Shown in pieces: positions 1 to 11,101 of a stretch of DNA of 42,037 nt. The translations under genes and the position numbers were made by a program. The notes under the pieces are model-generated. The model had not been told where the DNA came from. It made no database searches and saw only the letters and a list, made by a program, of their open reading frames with translations. The stretch is taken from assembly GCA_012269745.1 (NCBI GenBank), contig JAAXJR010000004.1:3630-45666 (forward strand). The letters run 5' to 3'. The DNA is from Flavobacteriales bacterium. Its GTDB lineage: Bacteria; Bacteroidota; Bacteroidia; Flavobacteriales; Schleiferiaceae. Every line of letters begins with the position of its first letter. The first letter of the stretch is position 1.

Positions 1-2794
1 TCATGCTTACCAAAGTATCGTTTGAGAAATCAAGCGGCGGTGAAACGAGCTCGTCAACCGCTCCAGTAGAACTGTACGAATAATGACCTACTGTCATTGC
101 CGTTGATCCAGGTGTTGTTCCTCCTACCGTCGCTGATGACCAAGTCATTCCATTATCCGGGTTGATGATTTCCCAACCGCTTAATCCGCTTTCGAAATCT
201 TCTACGAATGGCAGCGTAGCACCACCCACTGAGATGGCTTGGTACTGCGTTGTATCGTCACTTCCATAGGTATTGGTAGCCGTCAAAGAAATCGTGTAAT
301 TGCCCGTTGCAGTAAATGTGATCAGTGGGAACTGAGAACTGTCGTTGGTTCCACCCACAAAGTTGTATGTAGAAGGTGTGATCTGCCAGTACCATGAAGT
401 AGGCTGGCCCGAAGTGTTGTCAGTCAATTGGACTGTATCTCCAAGACTACAAGTGCTCACAGGATCTGCAGTAAACGAAGCCTCTGGAACAGTGCTGAGA
501 CCAACCATTAGTGGACTTTGCCATACACCACGACCGTAAGTACCAATACGGAGGAGCGATTCATCCGCGTACATCTCAAAGTCGTTGATAATCACATTTG
601 GTAAGTTCTTATTGAAGCTAACCCAAGAAGGGTAAGTTGAGCTCTTGTAGTATACACCAATATCAGTCCCCACATAGATTCCGTCAGAGCCGTTACCCTC
701 AAAAATTACAGCAGTTGCGGGAACGTTTGGAAGACCAGAAGAGATGTTCGTCCAGGTCTGTCCGCCGTTAAAACTCTCCATCGCTTTCTTGTTGCTGTTG
801 AAACCAGAAATAGCAATAGCAATATGGTCCTCATCGTCCGGGTCGATGGCTATACCCAACACATTATTTCCCGGAGACAACGAACCGCTTGGTGTAATGG
901 TCGACCAAGTCGAACCGCCGTTGGTTGATTTGTAGACGCCTTGGTTGATCAATACATAGATGTAATTTGTGTTGCTTGGTGCAATCTCGAACTCGTCAAT
1001 ATTGGAGTTCCCGTTGACGTTGTTGGTGGAGGTTGCCGACCAGCTGCTGCCTGCATTGGTCGTTTTCCAAATTTTCTTAAACCCGGCATAGGCAGTGTTC
1101 GCGGTTACCGGATCTACCTGAAACGGTGTTACCCAGTTTCCTGAACCAGCAGGAGTTAGGCTGTTGATAGGGCTAAAGAACGCGCCTCCGTTATTACTCG
1201 TATAGAAAGAACCGTAATAGATAGAAGTGTACATTCTATTGTCATTCACTGCATCTACACCATTGTCCATACCATCACCGCCGGTTACCTCGCTCCAGTT
1301 CATGGTGGTTGAACGCATGTGCGAACCGTTATCTTGGGCACCTGCCAACACCAATGAAGAGTCCGAGGTGCTCTGACTTATTTTATAGTATTGGGTGATG
1401 TTCATCCCGTCGTTCAAGTCGGACCAAGAAGAACCACCGTTAGAGGTTTTGTATACCCCACCGTCTGTACCCACATACAACTGCGACGTGTTTGGACGGA
1501 AGATTGCGTGGTGGTGATCAGCGTGCACGTACGGCGTAGATCCCGCACCGTACCAGTGACCGACAATAGACCATGTTGAGCCACCGTTGGTCGACTTCCA
1601 AATATTTACCCCACCTACATAGATGGTGTTTTCAGCATTGGGATCACAAGCAATGGTCAAATCGTACCATGCTTGACCACCAGAGCCCGAACCGTTGTTT
1701 GCCCAACCCATGATGTTTGGCGTTGAACTCATGAGTGTCCAATTATTTCCTCCGTTAGTAGAGCGATAAACACCTCCATAACCATAGTTGCTATCTCCAT
1801 AGACCAAGTAAAGCTTACCTGGAGCATTTGAAACAGCAACCTCACAACGGTATTTGCCAGAAGTTGGAAGTCCGTTGGTTAATTGGGTCCAGTTGTCTCC
1901 AGCATCGGCAGAGCGGTAGATTTTTGGAGAAGAACCGGAAGTCGTTGCATAAACTGTATCACCACGGCCCATTTCAATACCGTAGAAGGCACCTGTTCTT
2001 TCGAGAGTAAATGTTGAACCGTAATTCGTACTGCGGTACACACCACCGTTAGTCGCTGCTATAACGATGTTTGTACTATCTGGGTGCACGACTACGCGAC
2101 CTATTCTATAGTTCTGATTAACGTTAAAAGACAATCCTGTTGGCGACCAAGTCACTCCACCGTCAGTAGATTTCAAAAGACCAAAGCTATAGGTATCCGC
2201 AGCATCGCGGTCACCAGTCGCCAAATACATGGTATCTGGGTGAACCGGATCAATGGCTAGATCACTGACCCCAATGTTGGTCAACTCGTCCGTAAAGGTT
2301 TTCCAAGTCTGTCCGTCGTCGTAACTCACCCACAAACCACCAGCAGGGGCACCTGCGTAAATGGTATCGTTGTGCTTCGGGTGGAACGCCACATTATTGA
2401 TACGGCCAATTCCACCGTTTGAAGGCGCATTATATGGCCCCATAGCAGACCATTCGCCGTATTCATTTGTCGTTTGATTGTTTTGACCTTGGATGGCTTG
2501 GTACAAAAGTCCCGGATGAGGACGTACACCATTTTCATCCACACGCTGGCCCATCATGTGTTCCCAGCGACGGAATTGCTTAATACCGTGTCCTTTTTCG
2601 TAAGGCACGCCGCGATGTGCTTTTTCAAATTTATCGACAACAGTGTTGAAATTCACGCGATAATCTTGCATGGCTTCAACCCACGTCATTTCATGAATCT
2701 CCTTGTTTGTCAAGGTCTTAGATTCACGCTGTTGTGCGTTGGCAATAAAAGTGGCGGCGATAAAGGCTAACGATAATGTAATCTTCCGTAGCAT
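1..2794 (-). CDS. Secreted BNR/Asp-box repeat protein with PKD domain, C-terminus cut by window edge
   Basis: About 931 codons are visible; the reading frame is still open at base 1, so the C-terminus is missing. The start is the ATG at 2794-2792, which gives a signal peptide (MLRKITLSLAFIAATFIANA) with cleavage before Gln. A charged pro-region follows, then roughly residues 120-750 carry at least ten Asp-box motifs of the type STNGGxxW, as in sortilin/BNR beta-propellers. A PKD-like domain lies at about 768-843, and a lectin/MAM-like segment beginning FVEDFESG at about 860 runs off the edge. Flavobacterial proteins of this build usually end in a T9SS sorting domain; that end is not in the window, so T9SS export is inference. 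The substrate is unknown. It could be a glycan-binding or hydrolase-related surface protein. The gene follows aspS on the same strand. Confidence 0.85.
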   Translation of the reverse strand, partial: MLRKITLSLAFIAATFIANAQQRESKTLTNKEIHEMTWVEAMQDYRVNFNTVVDKFEKAHRGVPYEKGHGIKQFRRWEHMMGQRVDENGVRPHPGLLYQAIQGQNNQTTNEYGEWSAMGPYNAPSNGGIGRINNVAFHPKHNDTIYAGAPAGGLWVSYDDGQTWKTFTDELTNIGVSDLAIDPVHPDTMYLATGDRDAADTYSFGLLKSTDGGVTWSPTGLSFNVNQNYRIGRVVVHPDSTNIVIAATNGGVYRSTNYGSTFTLERTGAFYGIEMGRGDTVYATTSGSSPKIYRSADAGDNWTQLTNGLPTSGKYRCEVAVSNAPGKLYLVYGDSNYGYGGVYRSTNGGNNWTLMSSTPNIMGWANNGSGSGGQAWYDLTIACDPNAENTIYVGGVNIWKSTNGGSTWSIVGHWYGAGSTPYVHADHHHAIFRPNTSQLYVGTDGGVYKTSNGGSSWSDLNDGMNITQYYKISQSTSDSSLVLAGAQDNGSHMRSTTMNWSEVTGGDGMDNGVDAVNDNRMYTSIYYGSFYTSNNGGAFFSPINSLTPAGSGNWVTPFQVDPVTANTAYAGFKKIWKTTNAGSSWSATSTNNVNGNSNIDEFEIAPSNTNYIYVLINQGVYKSTNGGSTWSTITPSGSLSPGNNVLGIAIDPDDEDHIAIAISGFNSNKKAMESFNGGQTWTNISSGLPNVPATAVIFEGNGSDGIYVGTDIGVYYKSSTYPSWVSFNKNLPNVIINDFEMYADESLLRIGTYGRGVWQSPLMVGLSTVPEASFTADPVSTCSLGDTVQLTDNTSGQPTSWYWQITPSTYNFVGGTNDSSQFPLITFTATGNYTISLTATNTYGSDDTTQYQAISVGGATLPFVEDFESGLSGWEIINPDNGMTWSSATVGGTTPGSTAMTVGHYSYSSTGAVDELVSPPLDFSNDTLVSM

Positions 2795-2837
2795 AAGGAT
2801 GTGTTAAGGTCCTTAAAACTACAAAAATCGAGCCTAC

Positions 2838-4595
2838 TTATTCTTCCGTATCTGCAGTAGTTACGAGCTTTAACTCATTGAGCTGTGCCTCATCAATAGT
2901 AGCCGGAGCATCAATCATTACATCGCGACCCGCATTGTTTTTCGGGAAGGCGATGAAATCACGAATAACCTCGGCACCACCGAGGATAGCCACCAATCGG
3001 TCAAAACCGAAAGCCAATCCGCCGTGAGGAGGTGCACCGTATTCAAAGGCGCTCATCAAGAATCCGAACTGCTTCTCAGCCTCTTCCTTGGTAAATCCTA
3101 GCAAATCGAACATGCGGCTCTGTAGCGCTCTGTCGTGGATACGAATAGAACCACCACCGATCTCATTACCGTTCAATACAAGGTCGTACGCGTTTGCGCG
3201 AACCTTACCTGGCTCGGTGTCAATCAAATCAATATCCTCAGGCTTTGGAGAGGTGAACGGGTGGTGCATTGCGTGGTAACGCTCTGTTTCATCGTCCCAT
3301 TCCAATAGTGGGAAGTCCATCACCCATAATGGTGCAAAGACCTCAGGATCTCTTAGGCCTAATTCCTCTGCAATGTGGAGACGCAATTCAGAAGTTGCCT
3401 TGCGCGTTAAACGCTCTTCACCTGCCAAAATCAGAATTAAATCGCCTGGCTTCGCATCCGCAGCTTTTGCCCATGCAGCTTGCTGCTCCTGCGTATAGAA
3501 TTTATCTACTGAACTCTTGTACGTGCCGTCCTCATTGACTTTACAGTACACCATGCCCTTCATGCCGATGTCTGGACGCTTCACCCAATCGGTCAACTTA
3601 TCGATCTGCTTACGCGTCCAAGAAGCGGCACCCGGTACCGCAATACCCAACACAGTTTCAGCTTGGTCAAAGACCATAAAACCGAGATTTTGAGTGAGTG
3701 CATTTAGATTGGCCAATTCCATCCCGAAACGGATGTCCGGTTTATCATTTCCATAGCGCTCCATCGCCTCTGCATAAGTCATGCGCGGCACACTATCAAT
3801 CTCAACACCTTTTACGTCTTTCAACAAGTGAAGTAACAATCCCTCGAACGTATTCAAGATATCTTCTTGCTCTACAAAGGCCATCTCACAGTCAATCTGT
3901 GTAAACTCTGGCTGACGGTCTGCACGTAAATCTTCGTCGCGGAAGCAACGCGTAATCTGGTAGTACTTGTCGTAGCCACTAACCATCAACAATTGCTTGA
4001 AGGTCTGCGGGCTCTGCGGCAAAGCATAGAACTTACCCTCTTGCATGCGCGAAGGCACCACAAAATCGCGTGCACCCTCTGGCGTTGATTTTATCAAGAA
4101 CGGGGTTTCAATATCCATAAAACCTTGCTCGTCCAAATACTTGCGTACCTCGATATTCACTCGGTTACGCAGCGCCAAATTGCGTTGCAATGGCCCGCGA
4201 CGCAAATCCAAGTAGCGGTACTTCATGCGAAGCTCTTCGCCACCGTCACTTTCTTCTTCTATGGTAAACGGAGGCGTATTTGCTGCGTTTAACACAACAA
4301 GCTTGGCACTCTTAATCTCCACATCACCGGTAGGCATGTTGGCATTCTTGCTGTGACGCTCGATCACCTCACCTTCAATTTGTACCACCCACTCGCGGCC
4401 TAGTTTTCTTGCTTCCTTCAACAAATCGGCATCCCACTCCTCATTGAAAGCAACCTGAGTAATTCCGTAACGGTCACGTAAATCCAAGAAAGTCATCCCC
4501 CCTAATTCACGCGAGCGTTGTACCCAACCTGCAAGAGTTACTGTTTGTCCAATATGTGCGGCGCGCAATTCGCCACAAGTATGTGATCTGTACAT
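2838..4595 (-). CDS. aspS: Aspartyl-tRNA synthetase
   Basis: 585 aa, the usual length for bacterial AspRS. It charges tRNA-Asp in the cytoplasm. Seen in order: an OB-fold anticodon-binding domain starting [12 protein letters not shown]; the class II catalytic core with motif 2 ([16 protein letters not shown], about residues 216-232); the bacterial GAD insertion; and motif 3 ([15 protein letters not shown], about 525-540). The frame stays open for 82 codons upstream, but that extension has no AspRS similarity and covers the divergent promoter region, so the ATG at 4595 is chosen. A TAnnTTTG box lies 20 nt upstream. The gene is divergent from tadA and co-oriented with the BNR protein gene. Confidence 0.97.
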   Translation of the reverse strand: MYRSHTCGELRAAHIGQTVTLAGWVQRSRELGGMTFLDLRDRYGITQVAFNEEWDADLLKEARKLGREWVVQIEGEVIERHSKNANMPTGDVEIKSAKLVVLNAANTPPFTIEEESDGGEELRMKYRYLDLRRGPLQRNLALRNRVNIEVRKYLDEQGFMDIETPFLIKSTPEGARDFVVPSRMQEGKFYALPQSPQTFKQLLMVSGYDKYYQITRCFRDEDLRADRQPEFTQIDCEMAFVEQEDILNTFEGLLLHLLKDVKGVEIDSVPRMTYAEAMERYGNDKPDIRFGMELANLNALTQNLGFMVFDQAETVLGIAVPGAASWTRKQIDKLTDWVKRPDIGMKGMVYCKVNEDGTYKSSVDKFYTQEQQAAWAKAADAKPGDLILILAGEERLTRKATSELRLHIAEELGLRDPEVFAPLWVMDFPLLEWDDETERYHAMHHPFTSPKPEDIDLIDTEPGKVRANAYDLVLNGNEIGGGSIRIHDRALQSRMFDLLGFTKEEAEKQFGFLMSAFEYGAPPHGGLAFGFDRLVAILGGAEVIRDFIAFPKNNAGRDVMIDAPATIDEAQLNELKLVTTADTEE

Positions 4596-4615
4596 GGTAC
4601 TAATTGTTTGAACCG

Positions 4616-4623
4616 CAAAAATA
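4616..4623 (-). promoter_or_regulatory. Putative aspS promoter -7 box
   Basis: On the minus strand this reads TATTTTTG, an exact match to the Bacteroidota -7 consensus TAnnTTTG, about 20 nt upstream of the aspS ATG. No clear -33 TTTG was found at normal spacing, so the call rests on the -7 box and its position. Confidence 0.45.
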
Positions 4624-4661
4624 GCCAAACTTGTGGGCCAATTCCCTATTTTGCGTGGAAG

Positions 4662-5105
4662 ATGATAGACCTTAATGATCACAGCATATTTATGAAGGCT
4701 GCGCTTGCCGAAGCGCAGCAAGCCGCCAGCGAGGGTGAAGTCCCCGTAGGCGCCGTAATTACCGCTGGCGGCCGCATCATCGCACGTGCCCATAACCTTA
4801 CAGAAAGACTCACGGATGTCACTGCACATGCAGAAATCCAAGCCATCACCGCAGCATCGAATTATTTAGGTGCCAAATACCTCCAAAAATGTACCCTTTA
4901 TGTGACCCTTGAGCCCTGCCCAATGTGTGCCGGCGCCCTTTTTTGGTCGCAGATAGGCCGGGTCGTATATGGTGCTAGTGATGCCAAACGCGGCTTCAAA
5001 GAGCATGGCGGAGAACTACATCCGAAGACGGAAATCATCTCAGGAATTATGGAGGAAGAATGTGGCGATATCATGACCCAATTCTTCCAACGCAAACGCA
5101 AATAG
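4662..5105 (+). CDS. tadA: tRNA-specific adenosine deaminase TadA
   Basis: 147 aa from the ATG at 4662. It deaminates A34 to inosine in tRNA-Arg(ACG). The cytidine/deoxycytidylate deaminase zinc site is complete: H56-A-E58 with the catalytic glutamate, and P-C86-P-M-C89. The conserved EVPVGAV segment lies at 26-32. A longer frame from a TTG at 4608 would add 18 residues with no family similarity and run into the aspS promoter region, so it was rejected. A GGAAG sits directly against the ATG, too close for a standard Shine-Dalgarno. The symporter gene starts 4 nt after the stop, so the two are probably co-transcribed. Confidence 0.95.
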   Translation: MIDLNDHSIFMKAALAEAQQAASEGEVPVGAVITAGGRIIARAHNLTERLTDVTAHAEIQAITAASNYLGAKYLQKCTLYVTLEPCPMCAGALFWSQIGRVVYGASDAKRGFKEHGGELHPKTEIISGIMEEECGDIMTQFFQRKRK

Positions 5106-5109
5106 GCGC

Positions 5110-6930
5110 ATGAACCTTAGCACCATAGACCTCGCGGTCCTTATCTCATTGCTGGCAGCAACCGTCCTTATCGGAATGTATTTCGGCCGCAGTAAAAAAT
5201 CGTCCATCAGTGAATACTTCCTCGGCGGCAGATCGTTGCCCTGGTACATCGCCGGTATTTCTATGGTCGCAACCACCTTCGCCGCCGACACCCCGCTGGC
5301 CGTTACGGAGCTGGTTGGACAGTACGGTATCAGTGGAAACTGGCTTTGGTGGAACTTGCTCGCAGGGGGCATGCTTACCACGGTCTTTTTCGCCCGATTG
5401 TGGCGCCGCTCAGGACTCACGACAGAGGTGGAGTTCATTGAATTCCGATACTCGGGCAGACCCGCTGCCTTACTTCGTGGCTTCAAAGCCATTTACCTCG
5501 GGGCATTCATGAACGTCCTCATTATGGGCTGGGTAAATGTCGCTATGATCACCCTGCTCCAAGGGTTCTTTGGATTGACTTATAATGAAGCTTTTCTGTG
5601 GACTGGCGCTGCTCTTCTGGGCGTTGTCGTTTACGTAAGTTTTAGTGGCTTGAAAGGAGTGGTATATACGGATGTGTTCCAATTCCTTCTCGCCATGGCG
5701 GGCTCCATTGCTTTGGCAATTTATGTGCTAGACGCTCCTGAAGTGGGTGGAGTAGCAGGTCTCAAAGCGGCCTTGCCAGAGGAAACGTTCAAATTCCTCC
5801 CGTCCATCAGTGGCGAAGCTTCAAGCAAGGGCAGTTACCAGATCACCCTGGCTTCCTTCTTGGCATTCTTTGGAATGGTATGGTGGACTTCGTGGTATCC
5901 TGGCGCAGAGCCCGGTGGAGGCGGCTACAGCGCGCAGCGAATGCTGGCAACCAAAGACGAACGCTCTTCTTTTCTAGCCAGTGCATTGTTCCAGATAGGC
6001 CACTACGCAGTACGCCCGTGGCCGTGGATTTTAGTCGCCCTAAGTGCCATCGCCCTTTATGGTTCAAAGGGAAATCCTGCAGAGGACATGCCTAGTTTTG
6101 TCTCTTACGAAATGCTCGCTGGAGAGGCAGATTTCGAGCCGATGAATGAGGCGCAGGAGGCGGAATATCTCGTGTGGTCTCAAAGCTGGGCAGAGGTATA
6201 TGGAGCGCAATTGCCGCAGGCAGTGAAGTACAACCAAGATTACCGCTTCGGATACATCTTTATCATGCGTGATTTTTTGCCGCAGGGGCTTTTAGGCATG
6301 TTGTTGGCCTCCTTCTTTGCGGCTTATATGTCTACCATGTCAACCCAACTGAATTGGGGAGCCTCGTATCTCATTAACGACGGGTACTTGCGATTTATTA
6401 ATCCTCATGCGCCGAAGAAAACGAGCTTGAACATCTCAAAATTGACCACCTTAATCCTTGCCATTTTGGGATTGTTGGTGACCGGCTTTATGGACAGCAT
6501 CGCAGGGGTGTGGCAATTCATCATGGAATGTGGCGCCGGCTTAGGACTTGTGCTCATCCTTCGATGGTACTGGTGGCGCATCAATGCATGGACAGAGATT
6601 GCAGCTACAGTTGCACCCTTTGTGGGATACGCGCTTGCACACAGTGTGCTCGATTGGGCGTTCCCGAACAGCTTCTTCTTTACCGTTGGATTTACCACTC
6701 TGGCATGGGTAGCAACGATGTACCTGACTACGCCAACACCGACCTATACACTTGTGGAATTTTATAAGACCGTACAGCCTGGTGGCGCATGGAAGCCTGT
6801 TGAAATGCGAATGGATCCCTCAGAGAAAATCGAGGCACCTTCTACACTGAAGCTGTTTGTTTATTGGATCTTGGGGATTGGGATTGTGTACGGTGCTCTG
6901 TTTGCTGTAGGTGCCCTCATTCTGCACTAG
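5110..6930 (+). CDS. Sodium:solute symporter (SSS family)
   Basis: 606 aa, strongly hydrophobic along its length, with the N-terminal SSS signature region (EYFLGGRSLPWYIAGISM, about residues 35-52) and many membrane segments, consistent with a LeuT-fold inner-membrane Na+-coupled transporter. A loop of about 80 residues (about 320-400, acidic and aromatic) separates two hydrophobic blocks. The substrate cannot be read from sequence; relatives carry sugars, amino acids, carboxylates or vitamins. It follows tadA by 4 nt and ends at a strong bidirectional terminator. Nothing links it to the starch cluster further right. Confidence 0.9.
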   Translation: MNLSTIDLAVLISLLAATVLIGMYFGRSKKSSISEYFLGGRSLPWYIAGISMVATTFAADTPLAVTELVGQYGISGNWLWWNLLAGGMLTTVFFARLWRRSGLTTEVEFIEFRYSGRPAALLRGFKAIYLGAFMNVLIMGWVNVAMITLLQGFFGLTYNEAFLWTGAALLGVVVYVSFSGLKGVVYTDVFQFLLAMAGSIALAIYVLDAPEVGGVAGLKAALPEETFKFLPSISGEASSKGSYQITLASFLAFFGMVWWTSWYPGAEPGGGGYSAQRMLATKDERSSFLASALFQIGHYAVRPWPWILVALSAIALYGSKGNPAEDMPSFVSYEMLAGEADFEPMNEAQEAEYLVWSQSWAEVYGAQLPQAVKYNQDYRFGYIFIMRDFLPQGLLGMLLASFFAAYMSTMSTQLNWGASYLINDGYLRFINPHAPKKTSLNISKLTTLILAILGLLVTGFMDSIAGVWQFIMECGAGLGLVLILRWYWWRINAWTEIAATVAPFVGYALAHSVLDWAFPNSFFFTVGFTTLAWVATMYLTTPTPTYTLVEFYKTVQPGGAWKPVEMRMDPSEKIEAPSTLKLFVYWILGIGIVYGALFAVGALILH

Positions 6931-6950
6931 AAACCGAAACTTTAAAGCAT

Positions 6951-6982
6951 AAAAAAGCCCGGCCGATGGCCGGGCTTTTTAG
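6951..6982. terminator. Bidirectional intrinsic terminator between the symporter gene and infB
   Basis: GCCCGGCC (6957-6964), loop GAT, GGCCGGGC (6968-6975), flanked by A and T tracts on both sides. It can end the symporter transcript on the plus strand and the rimP-nusA-infB transcript on the minus strand; these genes converge here. Confidence 0.9.
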
Positions 6983-6999
6983 TGTCTATATCTTCTGGA

Positions 7000-9813
7000 T
7001 TAGTCAAGCGTACGCTTCACCTCAACCATTGCGTAGGCTTCGACAACGTCGCCCACTTTGATATCATTGAAATTAGCAATGTTCAAACCACATTCGAAAC
7101 CTTGGCGAACTTCTTTCGCGTCGTCCTTGAAGCGTTTCAAAGAACCTAGTTTTCCTGTGTACACAACTACACCGTCGCGGATCACACGTACATCGTGGTT
7201 ACGCTCGATGGCGCCCTCGGTAACCATACAACCTGCAATGGTACCCACTTTCGAAATTTTGAAGGTTTCGCGGATCTCTGCTGTACCCTTGATTTCTTCT
7301 TTCATCTCTGCACTCAACATACCCTCCATCGCATCGCGGATCTCGTTGATCGCGTCGTAGATGATAGAGTACATTCTGATCTCCACTTCTTCTTTTTCGG
7401 CCAGCTTACGTGCTTGAGCAGAAGGACGAACTTGGAAACCTACAACAATCGCATCTGATGCTGTTGCCAGTAGGATATCACTTTCAGAGATCTGTCCAAC
7501 GGCCTTGTGAATGATGTTCACCTGAATTTCCTCAGTGGTGAGTTTCTGAAGAGAATCGGACAATGCTTCAACAGAACCGTCCACATCACCTTTAAGGATA
7601 ATGTTCAATTCTTGGAAATCTCCTACCTGAAGACGACGACCAATCTCTTCTAGAGTCATCTTCTTCTGAGAACGTACGCTCTGCTCACGCATCAACTGTA
7701 GACGCTTCGCAGCGATCTGCTTCGCTTCACGCTCGTCGTCCATGATGATGAACTTATCACCTGAAGTTGGCGCACCGTCTAAACCTAGAAGGTTTACCGG
7801 CGTCGATGGACCAGCCACTTTGATGCGGTTGCCACGCTCATCGAGCATTGCTTTTACCTTACCAGAATATTGACCGGCTAGAACGTAATCTCCGACTTTC
7901 ATGGTACCCGCTTGAACGAGTGCCGTACACATGTAACCGCGACCTTTATCCAAAGATGCTTCTACCACTGTACCGCTTGCATTCTTATCTGGGTTAGCTT
8001 TCAAATCGAGCATTTCTGCTTCGAGTAGTACTTTATCAAGAAGTTCTTCAATGTTCAATCCCGTCTTCGCAGAAATCTGCTGACACTGGATAGGACCACC
8101 CCAATCTTCCACTAAGATGTTCTCTTGTGAAAGTTGCTCCATAATCTTGTTCGGATTCGCTACCTCACGGTCTACCTTGTTAATCGCGATGATGATAGGT
8201 ACACCTGCTGCCTGAGCGTGAGAGATTGCTTCCTTCGTCTGTGGCATCACGGCATCATCCGCTGCTACTACGATAATGGCAATATCCGTTACTTGAGCAC
8301 CACGAGCACGCATTGCCGTAAAGGCCTCGTGACCCGGAGTATCCAAGAAGGTAATGGTTTGACCAGTATGAACCTTCACGTTGTAGGCACCGATGTGCTG
8401 AGTAATACCCCCGGCTTCACCAGCAATTACGTTGGCTTTACGGATGTAATCCAAAAGCGACGTCTTACCGTGGTCAACGTGACCCATCACCGTTACAATA
8501 GGTGAACGTGGTTTCAAATCTTCTTCCTTGTCCTCTTCTTCTTGGAACGTTTCCGTTACCTCTTCATCGACGAAATTGACACCGAAACCGAATTCTTCAG
8601 CCACCATCTCAAGCATTTCTGCATCGAGACGCTGGTTCATCGTCACCATCACACCTACACCCATCAAAGAGCCAATAACGTCATTGACGCTTACCTCCAT
8701 CATGTTTGCAAGCTCTGTAACAGTAACGAATTCTGTCACCTTCAACACTTTGCTTTCCTGTGCAGCCTGCATGTCTTTGAGCTCCTCTTTTTCACGACGC
8801 TCGGCACGCTTATCACGACGAATTTTGGCACCCTTGTTCTTCTTACCTGAGGTAAGTTTCTCGAGTGTCTCCTTAATTTGTTTTTGGATTTGCTCGTCAG
8901 TCAGCTCCTGTTTAGGCTCAACAGGCTGGTTACGACGACCTTTACCTTTTCCACGGTTCTGGTTATTACCACCGCGTTGATTTCTATTTCTTGGATCCGC
9001 TTGGGCTGGAGTAGCACCACCCGGTCCTTGAGTTTTGATACGAGTACGCTTCTTTTTCGGCGTCTTCGGCTTCTCTACAGGAAGCTCAATCTTCTGACCT
9101 GTGAATTTAGGACCGTCAATCTTAACGTATTTGGTCTTGATTTCAGAGTTCTCAGGTTTGGCGTCCTCAACTTTAGGCTCCTCCTTTTTAGTAGGCGCTT
9201 GCTCTTGAATCTTAGCACCACCACCGGCTTTCTTCGGGCCTTTTTCAGTAGGCTTGTGACTCTTGTTCGCTGGCTTAGGCTCTTCTTTTTTGGCTTCTGG
9301 CTTGGCCTTCTTCTTAGGCTTCTGCGCATCCAAATCAATCTTGCCCATCACCTTGAGACCGCCTGCAGACGCTTCTTCTGCTGGGGCAGGAGTTTCCGCC
9401 TTTGGCGCCACTTCCTTAGGCTCTTCTTTCGGAGCTTCAGCAACCGGAGCAGGAGCTGGCTCTTCTTTCGGAGCTTCGGCAACCGGTACAGGAGCTGGAG
9501 CTGGCTCTTCTTTTGGAGCAGGAGCTACTTCCTCTTTTGGAGTCTCAACAGCAGGTGCAGGAGCTTCTTCCTCAGCAGGACCACCACGAAGAATTTCCTT
9601 TTCTTCTTTGGATTGCTGGCTTACTTCTTCCGCCGCTTTTTTACGCTCAAGATCATCAGCAAAAGCAGTCTTCAACAGACCGTACTGTTCTTCCGTAATC
9701 TTGGTATTACGGTTGTTTGGAATATCATGGCCATTTTTCGCCAACTCTTCTACCGCTCTGTCTAGAGAGATATTGAGTTCTTTAGTGGCCTTACTTAATC
9801 TGACGCTACTCAT
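7000..9813 (-). CDS. infB: Translation initiation factor IF-2
   Basis: 937 aa. A GTPase that brings fMet-tRNA to the 30S initiation complex. Seen: an N-terminal IF2_N-type segment ([16 protein letters not shown]); a long low-complexity Ala/Pro/Glu/Lys linker (about residues 60-330); a second IF2_N-like domain; the G domain with GHVDHGKT (about 441-449), DTPGHEAF and NKVD; then the beta-barrel and C-terminal tRNA-binding domains. The linker holds tandem [10 protein letters not shown]-type repeats (see the repeat entry). Last gene of the rimP-nusA-infB operon, 20 nt after nusA. Confidence 0.98.
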   Translation of the reverse strand: MSSVRLSKATKELNISLDRAVEELAKNGHDIPNNRNTKITEEQYGLLKTAFADDLERKKAAEEVSQQSKEEKEILRGGPAEEEAPAPAVETPKEEVAPAPKEEPAPAPVPVAEAPKEEPAPAPVAEAPKEEPKEVAPKAETPAPAEEASAGGLKVMGKIDLDAQKPKKKAKPEAKKEEPKPANKSHKPTEKGPKKAGGGAKIQEQAPTKKEEPKVEDAKPENSEIKTKYVKIDGPKFTGQKIELPVEKPKTPKKKRTRIKTQGPGGATPAQADPRNRNQRGGNNQNRGKGKGRRNQPVEPKQELTDEQIQKQIKETLEKLTSGKKNKGAKIRRDKRAERREKEELKDMQAAQESKVLKVTEFVTVTELANMMEVSVNDVIGSLMGVGVMVTMNQRLDAEMLEMVAEEFGFGVNFVDEEVTETFQEEEDKEEDLKPRSPIVTVMGHVDHGKTSLLDYIRKANVIAGEAGGITQHIGAYNVKVHTGQTITFLDTPGHEAFTAMRARGAQVTDIAIIVVAADDAVMPQTKEAISHAQAAGVPIIIAINKVDREVANPNKIMEQLSQENILVEDWGGPIQCQQISAKTGLNIEELLDKVLLEAEMLDLKANPDKNASGTVVEASLDKGRGYMCTALVQAGTMKVGDYVLAGQYSGKVKAMLDERGNRIKVAGPSTPVNLLGLDGAPTSGDKFIIMDDEREAKQIAAKRLQLMREQSVRSQKKMTLEEIGRRLQVGDFQELNIILKGDVDGSVEALSDSLQKLTTEEIQVNIIHKAVGQISESDILLATASDAIVVGFQVRPSAQARKLAEKEEVEIRMYSIIYDAINEIRDAMEGMLSAEMKEEIKGTAEIRETFKISKVGTIAGCMVTEGAIERNHDVRVIRDGVVVYTGKLGSLKRFKDDAKEVRQGFECGLNIANFNDIKVGDVVEAYAMVEVKRTLD
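9419..9526 (-). repeat. infB: Imperfect tandem repeats in the infB linker
   Basis: Three successive units, starting at about 9419, 9458 and 9503, each begin with GGCTCTTCTTT on the plus strand. The first two share GGAGCTTC and a CAACCGG block. They encode [10 protein letters not shown]-like stretches of the flexible IF-2 N-terminal linker. Such repeats vary in number between strains. Confidence 0.8.
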
Positions 9814-9833
9814 AGAGTGTCTTTAGTGTTTTC

Positions 9834-11081
9834 TTATTCTTCGTCCTCGAATTCTTGCTTGAGAATTGATAGGATATTTTCGACAGTTTCCTCTTCCAAA
9901 TCGGCTCTTGATACCAATTCTTCTTTAGTCAACTTCAATACGCTCTTCGCTGTATCGCAACCAATCTTCTTCAATTCGTCGATGATCCAACCTTCGATCT
10001 CATCGCTGAACTGATCTAGTTCGATATCATCTTCGATCTCGATATCGTCACGATATACATCGATCTCCATGTTTACAAGCTTGCTCGCAAGACGGATGTT
10101 TGTACCACCACGACCAATAGCCAAACTTACTTGATCAGGTGCCAAGAATGCCTCCACTCTGCGTGTCTCTTCGTTGATGTTCAATGAAGTTACTTTCGCA
10201 GGGCTCAATGCTCTCTGGATGTACAACTGCAAGTTATTAGTGTAGTTGATCACATCAATATTCTCGTTGCGTAATTCGCGAACGATACTGTGAATACGTG
10301 AACCTTTCATACCCACACATGCTCCAACTGGATCAATACGATCGTCGTAAGATTCTACGGCAACCTTCGCCTTTTCGCCAGGGATACGAACCACACCTTT
10401 AATGGTAATCAAACCGTCGTATACTTCTGGGATCTCTTGCTCGAACAACTTCGCTAGGAAGCGCTCGTCTGTGCGAGACATAATGACCACCGGCTTGGTA
10501 CCACGGAAGACTACTTCCTTAACAACAGCGCGAATAGGATCTCCTTTGCGGAAGAACTCACGCTCGCCAATCATCTGGTCTTTTGGAAGAATGAGTTCGT
10601 TTCCTTCGTCGTCATATACGATTACCTCGCGGTGACGCACGTGGTGTACCTCTCCAGTAATAATTTCACCTTCGAGATCTTTGTAACGCTTGAACAATTC
10701 TGAGCTGTCGTGCTCTTGAATTCTGCTCACCAAGTTTTGACGGAAAGCCAGGATGAAGCGACGACCGAGGTCGATCAATTTAATTTCCTCAGAAACTTCT
10801 TCACCTACTTCGTAATCCGGCTCGATCTTAAGTGCAGCACTCAATTCGATTTCTTGGTTCTCATCCTCAACCATACCGTCTTCAACTACGGTTCTGTTGT
10901 GCCAGATCTCCAAATCACCTTTGTCCGGGTTTACAATAACATCAAAGTTTTCATCGGTTTCGTACTTTTTCTTCAACTGATTGCGAAATGCCTCCTCAAT
11001 GAAGGCCATCAAAGTAGTTCTGTCGATGTTTTTCTCCTCTTTAAACGCGAGGAAACTTTCGATAATCGCCTGATTTTCCAT
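9834..11081 (-). CDS. nusA: Transcription termination/antitermination factor NusA
   Basis: 415 aa. It binds RNA polymerase and nascent RNA to modulate pausing, termination and antitermination. The N-terminal polymerase-binding domain is followed by an S1 domain, then KH domains containing VGACVGMKGSRIHSIVREL and SLAIGRGGTNIRLASKLV. The short C-terminus (about 360-415, EGWIIDELKKIG onward) resembles a single helix-hairpin-helix; the two C-terminal AR repeats of proteobacterial NusA are absent, as is usual in Bacteroidota. It lies between rimP (20-nt gap) and infB (20-nt gap). Confidence 0.97.
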   Translation of the reverse strand: MENQAIIESFLAFKEEKNIDRTTLMAFIEEAFRNQLKKKYETDENFDVIVNPDKGDLEIWHNRTVVEDGMVEDENQEIELSAALKIEPDYEVGEEVSEEIKLIDLGRRFILAFRQNLVSRIQEHDSSELFKRYKDLEGEIITGEVHHVRHREVIVYDDEGNELILPKDQMIGEREFFRKGDPIRAVVKEVVFRGTKPVVIMSRTDERFLAKLFEQEIPEVYDGLITIKGVVRIPGEKAKVAVESYDDRIDPVGACVGMKGSRIHSIVRELRNENIDVINYTNNLQLYIQRALSPAKVTSLNINEETRRVEAFLAPDQVSLAIGRGGTNIRLASKLVNMEIDVYRDDIEIEDDIELDQFSDEIEGWIIDELKKIGCDTAKSVLKLTKEELVSRADLEEETVENILSILKQEFEDEE

Positions 11082-11101
11082 TATCTATAAAACTAAAACT
11101 T

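Noticed and set aside
4596-4841. 82-codon N-terminal extension of aspS
   Set aside because: No AspRS similarity; it crosses the putative promoter and the divergent tadA start.
8878-9765. 295-aa plus-strand ORF opposite infB
   Set aside because: It is antisense to the IF-2 linker and produced by its skewed codons; Leu/Arg/Phe-rich with no domain.
9263-9826. 187-aa plus-strand ORF opposite the infB N-terminus
   Set aside because: Its Gly/Ala/Ser repeats are the reverse complement of the [10 protein letters not shown] repeats of IF-2.
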